Below, one piece after another: positions 9,196-18,112 of a DNA stretch of 64,000 nt. The notes beneath the pieces were generated by a model. It was not told the DNA's origin. It searched no databases and saw nothing but the letters and a program-made list of their open reading frames with translations. Location: positions 1 through 64,000 of the forward strand of contig CAZUGZ010000004.1 in NCBI GenBank assembly GCA_964620555.1, read 5' to 3'. Numbering within the stretch: the first letter of the stretch is position 1; each line of letters starts with the position of its first letter. This DNA is from JAPOQD01 sp964620555 (GTDB lineage Bacteria > Pseudomonadota > Gammaproteobacteria > Pseudomonadales > Halieaceae). The position numbers and the translations under genes are program-made.

Positions 9196-10628
9196 GCATC
9201 GCCGAGTTGCAGGCCATTCTGCCACTGCTGGTGCTGACCGCGGGCGCGCTGGTCATCATGCTGCTGCTGTCGATCAAACGTCGGCAAACCTGGAGTTGCT
9301 GGCTGACAGTGGGGGTGTTGGGCGCTGCCGCACTGGCCAGCCTGGTGGCCCAGGACTCGACGGCTGTGCAGGTCACTCCACTGCTGCGCAACGACCACTA
9401 CAGCGCCTTTTTCAGCGCCCTGTTCTGTATCAGTGGCGCGCTCACGGCGGTGATCTCGCGGGATTACCTGCGCACCCGGCCGGGCCAGAACGAAGAGTAT
9501 TACCTGCTGTTGCTGCTCTCTACCATGGGTGCGGTCACCCTGGCCTACGCCACCCACCTGGCCTCCCTGCTGCTGGGACTGGAACTGCTGGGTGTGGCCC
9601 TGTATGCACTGATCGCCTACCCCGACCGGGGCGAGCTGCCACTGGAAGCAGCGGTCAAGTACCTGGTGCTTTCCGGCGCCGCCTCCGCCACCCTGCTGTT
9701 CGGCTTTGCGCTGCTGTACGCGGCCCTGGGCACCCTGGACTACGATGGCATCGGCAGTGCGCTGGCGCGCACCGGCGACAGTGGCCACCAGGGCACGCTG
9801 CTGCTGGCCGGTGCCGCCATGATCTTTGCCGGTGCGGGTTTCAAGCTCAGCGCCGTACCCTTTCACATGTGGACCCCCGATGTCTACGAGGGCGCTCCGG
9901 CACCGATCGGCGGCTTTTTGGCAGCGGTGTCCAAGGCTGCGGTATTCGTGGCGGTAATGCGCTGGTTTCTGGACTCCGAACTGTATCGCTTCGAATGGGT
10001 GCACAACGGCATCGCTGCACTGGCCGGCGCCTCCATCCTGGTAGGCAACCTGTTGGCATTGTTGCAGAACAATGTAAAGCGGGTGCTGGCCTACTCTTCC
10101 ATCGGCCACATGGGCTACCTGCTGGTAATCCTGCTGGCCTGTGGCCTGTCACCGGACCCCGGTTTCGCGGTGGAAGCCGGCAGTTTCTACGTGGTCACCT
10201 ACGTGGTCACCACCCTGGCGGTCTTCACCCTGCTGGGCCTGATGTCCCGCGGGGAAGAGGAATTGACCCAGCGCAGTGAGCTGGCCGGCCTGTTCTGGCG
10301 TGACCCGCTGCTGGCCGGCCTGTTTTCGGTGGGTTTACTGTCGCTGGCCGGCATCCCGTTGACAGTCGGCTTCATCGGCAAGTTCTACCTTATCAGTGTC
10401 GGTGTCGAGGCCGAACTCTGGATTCTGCTGGCGCTGGTGGTGGTGGGCAGCACCATTGGCATATTCTACTACCTGCGCATAATCTACAGCATGGCGCAAG
10501 CCGATACCGCCGACCGTCCCCAACCGCTCGCCGCGAGCCAGCTGGTTAGCTGCGGGCTCATTTTCGCCATGCTCTACCTGGGGATATTGCCCCAGACACT
10601 GATGAACTTCTTGCGGTATATTCTGTGA
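9192..10628 (+). CDS. nuoN: NADH-quinone oxidoreductase subunit N
   Basis: This is the third antiporter-like subunit of complex I (478 residues) and the last gene of the operon. It carries YLLLLLSTMGAVTLAYATHLASLLLGLELLGVALYALIAY with the conserved glutamate, FKLSAVPFHMWTPDVYEGAPAP with the channel lysine, and NNVKRVLAYSSIGHMGYLL. The GTG at 9192 overlaps the nuoM stop (GTGA), a common coupling arrangement, and gives the usual protein length. The frame remains open upstream, but that part is nuoM sequence in another frame. Confidence 0.96.
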   Translation: MSIAELQAILPLLVLTAGALVIMLLLSIKRRQTWSCWLTVGVLGAAALASLVAQDSTAVQVTPLLRNDHYSAFFSALFCISGALTAVISRDYLRTRPGQNEEYYLLLLLSTMGAVTLAYATHLASLLLGLELLGVALYALIAYPDRGELPLEAAVKYLVLSGAASATLLFGFALLYAALGTLDYDGIGSALARTGDSGHQGTLLLAGAAMIFAGAGFKLSAVPFHMWTPDVYEGAPAPIGGFLAAVSKAAVFVAVMRWFLDSELYRFEWVHNGIAALAGASILVGNLLALLQNNVKRVLAYSSIGHMGYLLVILLACGLSPDPGFAVEAGSFYVVTYVVTTLAVFTLLGLMSRGEEELTQRSELAGLFWRDPLLAGLFSVGLLSLAGIPLTVGFIGKFYLISVGVEAELWILLALVVVGSTIGIFYYLRIIYSMAQADTADRPQPLAASQLVSCGLIFAMLYLGILPQTLMNFLRYIL

Positions 10629-10659
10629 GAAAGAAGGCTATTTCGGAGATTCGAGGAGA

Positions 10660-11067
10660 ATGCAGATGCTGCGATCAGAAGAAGTAAAAGACTACATGCT
10701 GGTGCATCCGGTGACGATCAATGTCAACACCACCATGACTGAGGCCATCCAGGTAATTACCGATAACAAGATTTCGGGGGTCTGTGTCATCGACGACGAG
10801 GGGCACCTCGTGGGCATTCTGTCGGAATTGGACTGTCTGCGCGCCATTCTCGGCGCCACCGACCAGGAGGAAGGCATCGGCATGGTGCGTGAGCACATGG
10901 CCAGTGAAAACCTGGTGGTATCCACCCCCTACGAAGATGTCACCGATGTGGCCCAGGACATGCTGCGCGCGCAGAAGCGGCGGCGCCCCGTGGTGGAGGA
11001 AGGCAAGCTGGTAGGGCAAATCACCTGCCGCCAGTTATTGACCGCGGTGACGGCAATCAATTCGTAG
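10660..11067 (+). CDS. Two-CBS-domain protein
   Basis: This small cytoplasmic protein (135 residues) is little more than a CBS pair (Bateman module), residues about 8-65 and 75-130. CBS pairs usually bind adenosyl nucleotides and report energy or redox state. Visible repeats of the fold are the paired HPVTINVNTTMTEAIQVITDNKISGVCVIDDEGHLVGILSE and MASENLVVSTPYEDVTDVAQDMLRAQKRRRPVVEEGKLVGQITC, given here as residue runs around 15 and 80. A GAGGAG ribosome site lies just before ATG 10660. It starts 31 bases after nuoN and may be read from the same transcript. Its partner is not known from the sequence. Confidence 0.85.
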   Translation: MQMLRSEEVKDYMLVHPVTINVNTTMTEAIQVITDNKISGVCVIDDEGHLVGILSELDCLRAILGATDQEEGIGMVREHMASENLVVSTPYEDVTDVAQDMLRAQKRRRPVVEEGKLVGQITCRQLLTAVTAINS

Positions 11068-11088
11068 CCAACCTCCCGAAATCGGCGT

Positions 11089-12012
11089 CTACCGGTGAGC
11101 GTGCACGATATAGCGGAATAATTGATTTCCTTCGAGGCTGGTGTGTTTGCCTGGTACTGCATCGTAGTTCGGGGTGAACTCACACCGTCGAAAGCCCAGG
11201 TCCGTCACCATGCTGCGCAGGCACGCCAGATTGGGCGCCCAGAAATTGGTATCGTCTTCGTTCATCTCCGTTCCACTGAAATACCGCATTACGGGATCGT
11301 CCATGTAGTTGAACACCGTTTCGGTTTCGACAATCAACATCTCCCGCGTCATGGCCGCAGCCTTTTCCAAACCACCGCAGGGGTCTTTCAGGTGGTACAG
11401 CACTCCGAGAAACAGCACCACATCGTGCCGCCCATGAACGTGGGGGTCGAGGTCGAATACATCCACATCCACTGAAGCCGCCCTGGAATTCAATGCCTCG
11501 TGTAATGCATCGAAGCCTTGTTTGGTGCCCCATCCGGGACCACTCCATGAAAAATGGTCGGTGGCGAGCACGCTGGCCGCACCACGCCTTTCCGCCTCGA
11601 AGGAAAAAAAGCCGTCCCAGGCCCCGATATCCAAAACGCTCTTCTGCCGAAGATCAAAATTGAAAATCCTGGCAGCCTCCTTTTGCAGTATTTCGTGCGA
11701 CTTGTACCCCTGGGTACAGCTTCCATCCGGTAATTCGACGGAATGGAACCAGGCGATGTCCTGTGCGAGCAGCGATTGCATTCCGAATTCCTGCCTGAAA
11801 TGCTCACGAGCCCGTTGTTTCCTTTCCTCGGACAGTCTCTGCCACTCCTCACTGAGTGTAAATCTGCAAAACAGACCGTAACGGGTGATGCCGTTGCTCA
11901 CCAGCATCCGATGGTATTTCAACCCCCCGGGGTCGGGGTCGCGTTCAAAGAAAATCTGATAGAACTCCCGAACGTCACTTTCCCGGGCCCGAGTCTGCAA
12001 ATCCGGACTCAT
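11089..12012 (-). CDS. SAM-dependent methyltransferase with DUF4214-like N-terminus
   Basis: The protein (307 residues) has a class I methyltransferase core from about residue 120: the SAM-binding motif VLDIGAWDGFFSFEAERRGA (residues about 125-144) and LFLGVLYHLKDP (about 204-215). This pattern matches the DUF1698/CmoB-like group, which includes methyltransferases that act on small or sugar-like substrates. The first 50 residues (REFYQIFFERDPDPGGLKYH) resemble DUF4214, a module often found in exported repeat proteins and glycan enzymes. Base composition is visibly less GC-rich than the nuo operon, which suggests transfer. It is convergent with the CBS gene, 21 bases apart. The substrate cannot be told from the sequence. 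Confidence 0.75.
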   Translation of the reverse strand: MSPDLQTRARESDVREFYQIFFERDPDPGGLKYHRMLVSNGITRYGLFCRFTLSEEWQRLSEERKQRAREHFRQEFGMQSLLAQDIAWFHSVELPDGSCTQGYKSHEILQKEAARIFNFDLRQKSVLDIGAWDGFFSFEAERRGAASVLATDHFSWSGPGWGTKQGFDALHEALNSRAASVDVDVFDLDPHVHGRHDVVLFLGVLYHLKDPCGGLEKAAAMTREMLIVETETVFNYMDDPVMRYFSGTEMNEDDTNFWAPNLACLRSMVTDLGFRRCEFTPNYDAVPGKHTSLEGNQLFRYIVHAHR

Positions 12013-12184
12013 GGATACCCCGCGCCGGCCATACCGTGTACCCGCTTCTGGTGAGACATCTCATGGTAGTGCAAACCCGGGTAATCACCAAACCGTCAGG
12101 GCCGGATCCGTGCACTGTTCCCAACCTGACAGCAGCGGGTCATTTGCGATAGCATGACCAGTACCTTGACGTACTGGTTCAGCC

Positions 12185-14149
12185 ATGCTCAATCAGGATT
12201 CCATGGCCCGACTGGAAGGGCTGAAAGCCAAGATGGATGCAGAAAAGGTGCGGGCCGAAGCCGTGGTCAAGGGCACCCACGGGCGCTATGGTTTCGCCGG
12301 CCTGGACGACGGCCAGGAGGTCTTCATCCCTCCCGATGAAATGCGCAAGGTCTTTCCCGGGGACCGGGTCAAGGTCTGCATTCGCCCCGGCGCGGGCAAG
12401 CGCCTGGTGGCGGAAATCGAACAGTTGGCGCATTGTCCGCTGGGCAACTTCAACGGGCGCTGCGTGCGCAAGGGCAAGGCTTTGTTCGTGGTCCCGGACC
12501 TGGAGCATATTCATCGCTGGTTCTACCTGCCGGCACACGCCCGCAACGGGGCTCGGGACGGCGACTACGTTCACGCGTCCCTGCTGCGTCACCCCGTTAC
12601 CGATGGCCGTCCCCAGGCCCGGGTGCTGGAGGTGTTGGGCAATGACGACACGCCGGGAATTGCCAACCTCTACGCCACCGTCAAGTACCAGTTGCCGCGG
12701 CAATGGAGCGAGCAGTCCGAGGCGCAGAAACTGGACCCTGCACCGCAGCAGGAACAACTGCGCCGCGACCTGACGGACCTGGTATTCGTCAGCATCGACG
12801 CTGCCCGCACCCAGGATATTGACGACGCCCTGTACGCCGAGACCAGCACAGATGGATGGCACCTGTACGTGGCGATCGCCGACCCCACTTCCCACGTGGA
12901 ACTGGATTCGCCACTGGACCAGGAAATTGCCGAGCGCGGCTGCTCCGTCTACTTTCACGGCGATGCCATCCCCATGTTGCCGGAGCGGCTGTCCCATCAG
13001 CTCTGTGCCCTGACCGAGGGGGAAATCCGCCCGGCCCTGGTGTGCAGGATCGAGATCAGCGACGGTGGCGTGATCGGTGACTTCGAATTTATCGAGGCTC
13101 TCGTCCGCTCCCGCGCCAAGCTCAGCTACCTCGCGGTAGACCGCTACCTGGCCGGGGAAAACGACGAGTTGATGAGCCATGCCTCACCGCTGGAACCCCT
13201 CTATCAGATTTACCAGGCGCTGCGCCGGCATCGCGAAACCCACGAACTGGTCATGGAGGAGCGCACCGAATATCGCTGGATCCTCGATGATCAAAAACGC
13301 ATCGATCACATCGAAGCGTACCGGAAACTGCTTTCCCAAAGGCTGGTGGAGGAGTGCATGATCGCCGCCAATCGCTGTTGCGCACGGTTTCTGGCTGAAC
13401 ACCAATGCAGCGGTCCGTTCATCGGGCACCGCGGTTTCGACAGCGGGCGCAAGATCGAAATCAACAAGTTCCTGACCCGCTTTGCGCCGGAACATGCCGA
13501 CCGGCCGCTCGACGACCTCGACAACTACCGGGACATCATCAATTCGCTGGCAGCCGACACCAGCGAATTGCCGCTGCGCTCCATGGTCAACCGCCTGTTG
13601 ACCCGTACGGAAATCACCACCAGTCCCGAGCCCCACATGGGCATGTGCCTGCCCTGCTATGGCCAGTGTACTTCGCCGCTGCGCAAATACACCGACTACC
13701 TGTCCCATCGCCAGATCAGGAGAGTCCTGCACGGCGAACCGGTGGACCAGGTCGACAAAGCGCTGCTGGAGAAAATTTCCGCGCGTCTGCAACGGGTCAG
13801 GGACGCCACCGAGGAGGCGGCCCGATGGTTGAAATGCGTCTATCTTCAGGAGCAGCCCGACCGGGAATACGAAGTGGAAATTACCCAGATTCGCAGCGGC
13901 GGATTTTCCGTGCGGATTCTGGAAAATGGCATCGACGGACTCGTGGACCTGAGTGAGGATTCGGAAAAATTCAGCTTTGACCGCTGGACCGCCACCCTGT
14001 CCAGCAGCAGCCGCAGCTTCCGCCTGGGTTCGAGGATCCGGGTCAAACTGGCCCGGTTCGATCCGCAGCAACGGAACATCCAGTTCCTGCCGCTCACGGC
14101 GACCACGACGGAACCGGAACCGGAGGAGGCACAGCGGCAGGCCGTGTAG
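12185..14149 (+). CDS. rnb: RNase II-like 3'-5' exoribonuclease
   Basis: This is a VacB/RNase II-family exonuclease (654 residues, close to E. coli RNase II at 644) that degrades single-stranded RNA from the 3' end. It starts with cold-shock type domains (GRYGFAGLDDGQEVFIPPDEM, residues about 38-58). The RNB catalytic block begins near residue 205 with VSIDAARTQDIDDALYAE, whose aspartates bind the two magnesium ions. A C-terminal S1 domain follows (FSVRILENGIDGLVDLSED, about 575-593). ATG 12185 gives MLNQDSMARLEG; ATG at 12203 is an alternative start. A second family member, RNase R, lies at 51485, and this shorter one lacks the RNase R N-terminal helix-turn-helix and basic tail, hence the RNase II call. 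Confidence 0.88.
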   Translation: MLNQDSMARLEGLKAKMDAEKVRAEAVVKGTHGRYGFAGLDDGQEVFIPPDEMRKVFPGDRVKVCIRPGAGKRLVAEIEQLAHCPLGNFNGRCVRKGKALFVVPDLEHIHRWFYLPAHARNGARDGDYVHASLLRHPVTDGRPQARVLEVLGNDDTPGIANLYATVKYQLPRQWSEQSEAQKLDPAPQQEQLRRDLTDLVFVSIDAARTQDIDDALYAETSTDGWHLYVAIADPTSHVELDSPLDQEIAERGCSVYFHGDAIPMLPERLSHQLCALTEGEIRPALVCRIEISDGGVIGDFEFIEALVRSRAKLSYLAVDRYLAGENDELMSHASPLEPLYQIYQALRRHRETHELVMEERTEYRWILDDQKRIDHIEAYRKLLSQRLVEECMIAANRCCARFLAEHQCSGPFIGHRGFDSGRKIEINKFLTRFAPEHADRPLDDLDNYRDIINSLAADTSELPLRSMVNRLLTRTEITTSPEPHMGMCLPCYGQCTSPLRKYTDYLSHRQIRRVLHGEPVDQVDKALLEKISARLQRVRDATEEAARWLKCVYLQEQPDREYEVEITQIRSGGFSVRILENGIDGLVDLSEDSEKFSFDRWTATLSSSSRSFRLGSRIRVKLARFDPQQRNIQFLPLTATTTEPEPEEAQRQAV

Positions 14150-14196
14150 TGCCGGCCCCAACACGCTGCCGGCTGGCGGCCGGTTCAGGACCTCCA

Positions 14197-14274
14197 GGAG
14201 TCTGCGCCGTAGAAAATAATCCTGTTGCGAACGCGGCACATCCTCACGACGGATTTTTCTACGGCGCAGACTCC
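14197..14274. repeat. Perfect 20-bp inverted repeat between convergent genes
   Basis: The left arm GGAGTCTGCGCCGTAGAAAA (14197-14216) is exactly matched in reverse complement by 14255-14274, with 38 bases between. Four further bases can pair inside (ATCC/GGAT) after a small bulge. The element lies 47 bases after the rnb stop and three bases past the dehydrogenase stop codon, between convergent genes. The A and T runs face inward, so it is not a textbook intrinsic terminator for either gene. It may be a bidirectional transcription end signal or a small palindromic mobile element. No clear target-site duplication is seen. Confidence 0.8.
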
Positions 14275-14277
14275 CAG

Positions 14278-15246
14278 TCAACCGGCGAAGTCGAAGTTCT
14301 CGCCGATCAACCGGTTGGACAATTCCCACAATTTTTCCGCGGCAGACTGGTCCACGGCGTAGGCGGCCACGCCGTCGGACAGGCCGTCGCCGGCGGTAGG
14401 TTCACCGATACGGCAATTCTCCAGATAGAGGCCGCCCCGGCCTTCCAATTCCCGAGCCGTGGCCGCCCACACCGTGGTAGCCGCCCCCTGGGGCACAGTC
14501 TTGTACTTCATGCCTCCGCTACTTTTTCTTCTGGACTGGATTTCCTCCATATCACTGGGTTCCAGGTAACGGCCCAGTTCGGTGACGATCGCCCCCGGAT
14601 GCACCGCGTTGGCGGTTACCCCGCGCCCGGCAAGTCGCCGGTTCAGGGCTACCGAAAATAGAATGTTAGCGGTTTTGGACTGCCCGTACGCGACCCACTT
14701 GTCGTAGTCGCGACGGGCAAAGTTCGGGTCCTCGAAATCCACGTCACTCAATTGGTGACCCAGGGAACTGAGGTTGACCACCCGGGCGGGCACGGCCCGC
14801 AACAGGGCCGGAACCAGCATACAGGTAAACAGGAAATGGCCGAGATGATTGGTGCCGAACTGCAACTCGAAGCCATCGGCGGTGAGTCCCTGGGGACAGG
14901 CCATGACGCCGGCGTTGTTGATGAGTAGATCAATCCGGGGAAACTCTTCCAACAGGTCGCTGGCTGCGGCGCGGACACTGGCCAGGTCGGCCAGGTCCAG
15001 AAGCCGATGCTCGACACTGGCCGACGGCAGTTCCCGCCGCAAGCTCTCCACCACCGCCGATACCTTGGCTTCATCCCGCGCCATCAGTATCACCTCGGCA
15101 CCCGCACCCGCCAGCGTCCGGGCCGTTTCCACCCCCAGACCAGCGGAGGCGCCGGTAACTACTGCGATTTTCCCGCTCAGATCAATACCGGCGATCACTT
15201 CGTCGGTAGTGGAAGTTTCAGAGAATGTCAGGCCCATGATCGGCAT
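14278..15246 (-). CDS. Short-chain dehydrogenase/reductase, retinol dehydrogenase-like
   Basis: This is an NAD(P)-dependent oxidoreductase of the classical short-chain family with the longer (322-residue) RDH/WW-oxidoreductase-like layout. The nucleotide-binding motif TGASAGLG is at residues about 32-39, NNAG follows near 109, and the catalytic tyrosine-lysine pair is in YGQSK (about 187-191). The insert SLGHQLSDVDFEDPNF is typical of this subgroup. ATG 15246 was used; the in-frame ATG at 15237 is equally possible. The neighbours are unrelated, so the substrate (an alcohol or ketone) is unknown. Confidence 0.85.
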   Translation of the reverse strand: MPIMGLTFSETSTTDEVIAGIDLSGKIAVVTGASAGLGVETARTLAGAGAEVILMARDEAKVSAVVESLRRELPSASVEHRLLDLADLASVRAAASDLLEEFPRIDLLINNAGVMACPQGLTADGFELQFGTNHLGHFLFTCMLVPALLRAVPARVVNLSSLGHQLSDVDFEDPNFARRDYDKWVAYGQSKTANILFSVALNRRLAGRGVTANAVHPGAIVTELGRYLEPSDMEEIQSRRKSSGGMKYKTVPQGAATTVWAATARELEGRGGLYLENCRIGEPTAGDGLSDGVAAYAVDQSAAEKLWELSNRLIGENFDFAG

Positions 15247-15326
15247 CCGTCCCGGTGGTAAAAGGGGCGCCCATTCTCACAGAAAAGCGCGGAGGTTTGA
15301 AGTGGCGGGGAGCACCGCCGCCCGCA

Positions 15327-16502
15327 TCAGGCCGGCCAGGCAATCCGCTTCAACAGGGCCAGGTATTTGTCCCGCTGCTGTGCCAGTTGGGCGCCGTCTA
15401 CCGCCAGTTGCAGGTATTTCACCGCCTGTTTCGGCCGCTGCAACTCCCCGTAGATTCGACCGAGCTGATAATACAGTTCCGCATCGTTCCGCTTGCGGCG
15501 AATGGCCGCCTCGAAATGGCGAACCGCCTGTTGCAGATTGCCCGCCGCCGCTGCCCTCTCACCCAGGCTGGCATGGTAGTAGGGATTGCGGGCCCGGTAG
15601 TGCCTGATTCGAGCGGCCCAGTGTTGCGCCAACTCCGCTTCGCCACGGCGCTGGTGAAAGATCATCAGGTTGTTCATCGCAGAGGGTGAGGCGGGATCGA
15701 TCTGCAAGGCGGTTCGATAGGCATCGGCACTGGCGAAATGATTGTCGGCGCGCGCGTACACGGCGCCGAGATTGACCCAGAGAAAGTCGATTTCCGGACC
15801 GAAGGTCAGGGCCCGTACGGCGTGCAGATACGCCGTTTCCAGTTGCTCTTCGAACAGGTGGGCCATGGCCAGATTATTGTGGTGCAGCGCGGTGGCCACC
15901 ACGTCTGGAATGGGATTGGACTCCGCAATGTGGTGGCGGTCCACCGGTTCGATATCGATCATGAAGTGCCGGTCATGGTCCAGTCTGACCAGCACATTGA
16001 TGTGCTGGCTACGGACCACCTGGGCACCGAGGCGGCTCCATTGCGGACGCAGGTCCAGCAGGTGATAACTCGCGTCCAACCCGGCATGGCGGGCCATGGC
16101 GACAAACAGGTGGGCGAAGCTGAGGCAATTGGCGGTGCCGCGGGTAAATACTTCCGCCGCGGTGCCGTCGGCGCGATAGTCGTAATCGATACCAAGCAGG
16201 GCGTCGCTGCGCAGGCTCTGGTGCAATACCTGCAGGCGCTGCCAGGGGTTTTTCAGGGTGTTGACGTAGCGGTCGACAAAATCGCGCATGGCGTCCGTCA
16301 TGAACAGCAAATCGGGGGTCGGCGCCCGTTGAGCAGCCATCTGTGCGGTCACCCCGCCGCCGTGGTCGTGCAGCGGCACGATCCCGTTTGCATCGGGTCT
16401 GGTGGAGGTGGTGGAAGTGCAGGCTGCGAGGATTGGCAACGATGCCAGCACCAGCACCGTCCACCGCAGAATCGTTCCGGCTGTTCCGGCTGGATGCCCC
16501 AT
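15327..16502 (-). CDS. Lipoprotein with transglutaminase-like and TPR domains
   Basis: This is an envelope protein of 391 residues. The N-terminus has a hydrophobic segment ending in the lipobox LAAC (cysteine near residue 28), so it is predicted to be lipid-anchored. A central region around GTANCLSFAHLFVAMARHAG (residues about 119-138) looks like a transglutaminase/protease fold, with the cysteine in the NCLSF position, followed by a HLLD segment. From about residue 210 to the end there are several TPR helix pairs (for example YRTALQIDPASPSAMNNL). Proteins with this architecture are known only as conserved TPR lipoproteins; I cannot name a function. Confidence 0.72.
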   Translation of the reverse strand: MGHPAGTAGTILRWTVLVLASLPILAACTSTTSTRPDANGIVPLHDHGGGVTAQMAAQRAPTPDLLFMTDAMRDFVDRYVNTLKNPWQRLQVLHQSLRSDALLGIDYDYRADGTAAEVFTRGTANCLSFAHLFVAMARHAGLDASYHLLDLRPQWSRLGAQVVRSQHINVLVRLDHDRHFMIDIEPVDRHHIAESNPIPDVVATALHHNNLAMAHLFEEQLETAYLHAVRALTFGPEIDFLWVNLGAVYARADNHFASADAYRTALQIDPASPSAMNNLMIFHQRRGEAELAQHWAARIRHYRARNPYYHASLGERAAAAGNLQQAVRHFEAAIRRKRNDAELYYQLGRIYGELQRPKQAVKYLQLAVDGAQLAQQRDKYLALLKRIAWPA

Positions 16503-16605
16503 ACCCGGATCCCGGCGTTAGCTGACCAGACCGGGGAATGGTATCACGATTTGCCGTCGGACTCGGTGGGCGCCCTTTCGGCGCCGGGGCAGATGATGGC
16601 AGGAT

Positions 16606-17277
16606 TCAGGCAGAGGTGTGCAGCCCGCACTCCCGGCCATCCATCACCTTGGTCGGGTCAAAGTAGTGGCGGCAGGTCGGTAACTGGTGGAGCTGCATAT
16701 AGGCTTCCAGGTCCTGCTCGGTCCAGTAGAACAGCGGCGCCACCTTGAGAATTCCGCGTCCGTCATAACTGACGATATCCAGGCCCCGGCGGTGTTCGGT
16801 CTGCTCGCGACGCAACCCGGCCAGCCACACCTGGGGCTGAAGGTCCGCCACGGCCCTGGAAAACGGCTCCAGTTTGACCTGGCGAGTGAACTCCTGGTGC
16901 AGCTCTTCCTCGGTGTTGGAGGGCACGCCACCCATCAGGGCATTGCGTCGTTCGGAGGTCATTTGCGGGATGTAGACGTGCAGATTCAATTGCAATCGCT
17001 CGATCAGTTGCTCGGCCACCAGGTAGGTATCGCGCAGGTTGTAACCGGAATCCACCCAGACGGTAGGCACCGTTTTATCGACCAGGCTGACCAGGTGCAG
17101 CAGCACCGCGGCGTTGCGGCCAAAACTGGTGGTAACGATGGTCGATCTCTGCAAATCCAGTGCCCACCGCACCACCGCCTCGGGACTGGCATCACCAAGT
17201 TGCGCATTGATCTGGTCGAGATCCAGTTCCAGGTCCATTTTCACCAGGGGAGGATTACCGATCCGGGCGGAAAGCAT
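16606..17277 (-). CDS. cysH: Phosphoadenosine phosphosulfate reductase
   Basis: This is a thioredoxin-dependent reductase that converts PAPS to sulfite in assimilatory sulfate reduction (223 residues). It has the adenylyl-binding motif TSFGRNAAVLLHLVS in place of the usual SFGxxxAVxLH (residues about 50-64), and the catalytic C-terminal ECGLH motif (about 216-220). The extra CC and CxxC pairs of the iron-sulfur APS reductases are absent, so PAPS is the expected substrate. The start at 17277 is used; Met14 (17238) is an alternative. No other cys genes for this step lie nearby. Confidence 0.92.
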   Translation of the reverse strand: MLSARIGNPPLVKMDLELDLDQINAQLGDASPEAVVRWALDLQRSTIVTTSFGRNAAVLLHLVSLVDKTVPTVWVDSGYNLRDTYLVAEQLIERLQLNLHVYIPQMTSERRNALMGGVPSNTEEELHQEFTRQVKLEPFSRAVADLQPQVWLAGLRREQTEHRRGLDIVSYDGRGILKVAPLFYWTEQDLEAYMQLHQLPTCRHYFDPTKVMDGRECGLHTSA

Positions 17278-17506
17278 ATTCGATCATCCGGTGACGGACA
17301 AATAACCACATTTCATATCGTTATAGCCCGATCGGGCCGCGCCGCGTCGATTTGGCGATGACCTGCGTTTGCACTACCATGACAATCGGAACGGATCGAC
17401 CGGCACATCGACGACGAGCCCGGGGGCGAGGCCACTGTCAACCCGCAACAACAGGCAGGTAGGGGCAAGCGGTCCGCCGGTGCCCCGGGCGGTGGGATCT
17501 GGCGCC

Positions 17507-18112
17507 ATGAATCACGATGCCTGCATAGCAGAAATACACGGTTTCTGGTTCGGCCGACTGGACCAATACGGCAACAGCGACCCGGAATACCGGCAGCTTT
17601 GGTTTCAGTCCAGCGCCGCAACCGACACCACTATCGAGCGGCGCTTCGGCTACCCGGTGAAGCTCGCCCTGGCCGGGGAGTTGGACCAGTGGCCGCAGAG
17701 GGAGCGGGGACTGGTCGCCATGGTACTGCTGCTGGATCAGTTCACCCGCAATCTGTTTCGCGGCACCCCCCAGGCTTTCGCCGGCGACGCCACGGCCCTG
17801 ACACTGTCCCGGCAGGCCATCGCCGCGGGCGCGGACCGGGCACTGCCCACAATCCACCGGGTCTTCCTCTACCTGCCCCTTGAACACAGCGAGGAGCTGG
17901 CTGTACAGGAGCAGTCGGTGACGCTGTTTGAAAATCTGCGGGAAGACAGCGCTCCGGAGCTGCAGGATCAGCTCGCTGAGTATTGCCGCTACGCCGTGGC
18001 ACATCGGGATGTCATCGCCCGTTTCGGCCGCTTCCCCCATCGCAATGCCATCCTCGGCAGAAAATCCAGTCCGGAAGAATTACAGCACCTGGAAACCCAC
18101 GGGGGATTCTAG
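17507..18112 (+). CDS. DUF924 family protein
   Basis: This is a 201-residue soluble protein of the DUF924 family, a helical TPR-like fold of unknown function found across proteobacteria and eukaryotes. Typical marks are IHGFWFGRLDQYG near the N-terminus, LVAMVLLLDQFTRNLFRGTPQAFAGD (about residues 68-93), and RFGRFPHRNAILGR near the C-terminus. The frame is open further upstream, but ATG 17507 begins just before the first conserved segment. It ends in a four-base overlap with the convergent dehydrogenase stop at 18109. Confidence 0.85.
   Translation: MNHDACIAEIHGFWFGRLDQYGNSDPEYRQLWFQSSAATDTTIERRFGYPVKLALAGELDQWPQRERGLVAMVLLLDQFTRNLFRGTPQAFAGDATALTLSRQAIAAGADRALPTIHRVFLYLPLEHSEELAVQEQSVTLFENLREDSAPELQDQLAEYCRYAVAHRDVIARFGRFPHRNAILGRKSSPEELQHLETHGGF

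Noticed and set aside
17278..17506. A possible sulfur-regulator (CysB) site or promoter before cysH, with TATAAC on the minus strand.
   Set aside because: I found no convincing -35 or recognisable binding repeat, so it is not listed as a feature.
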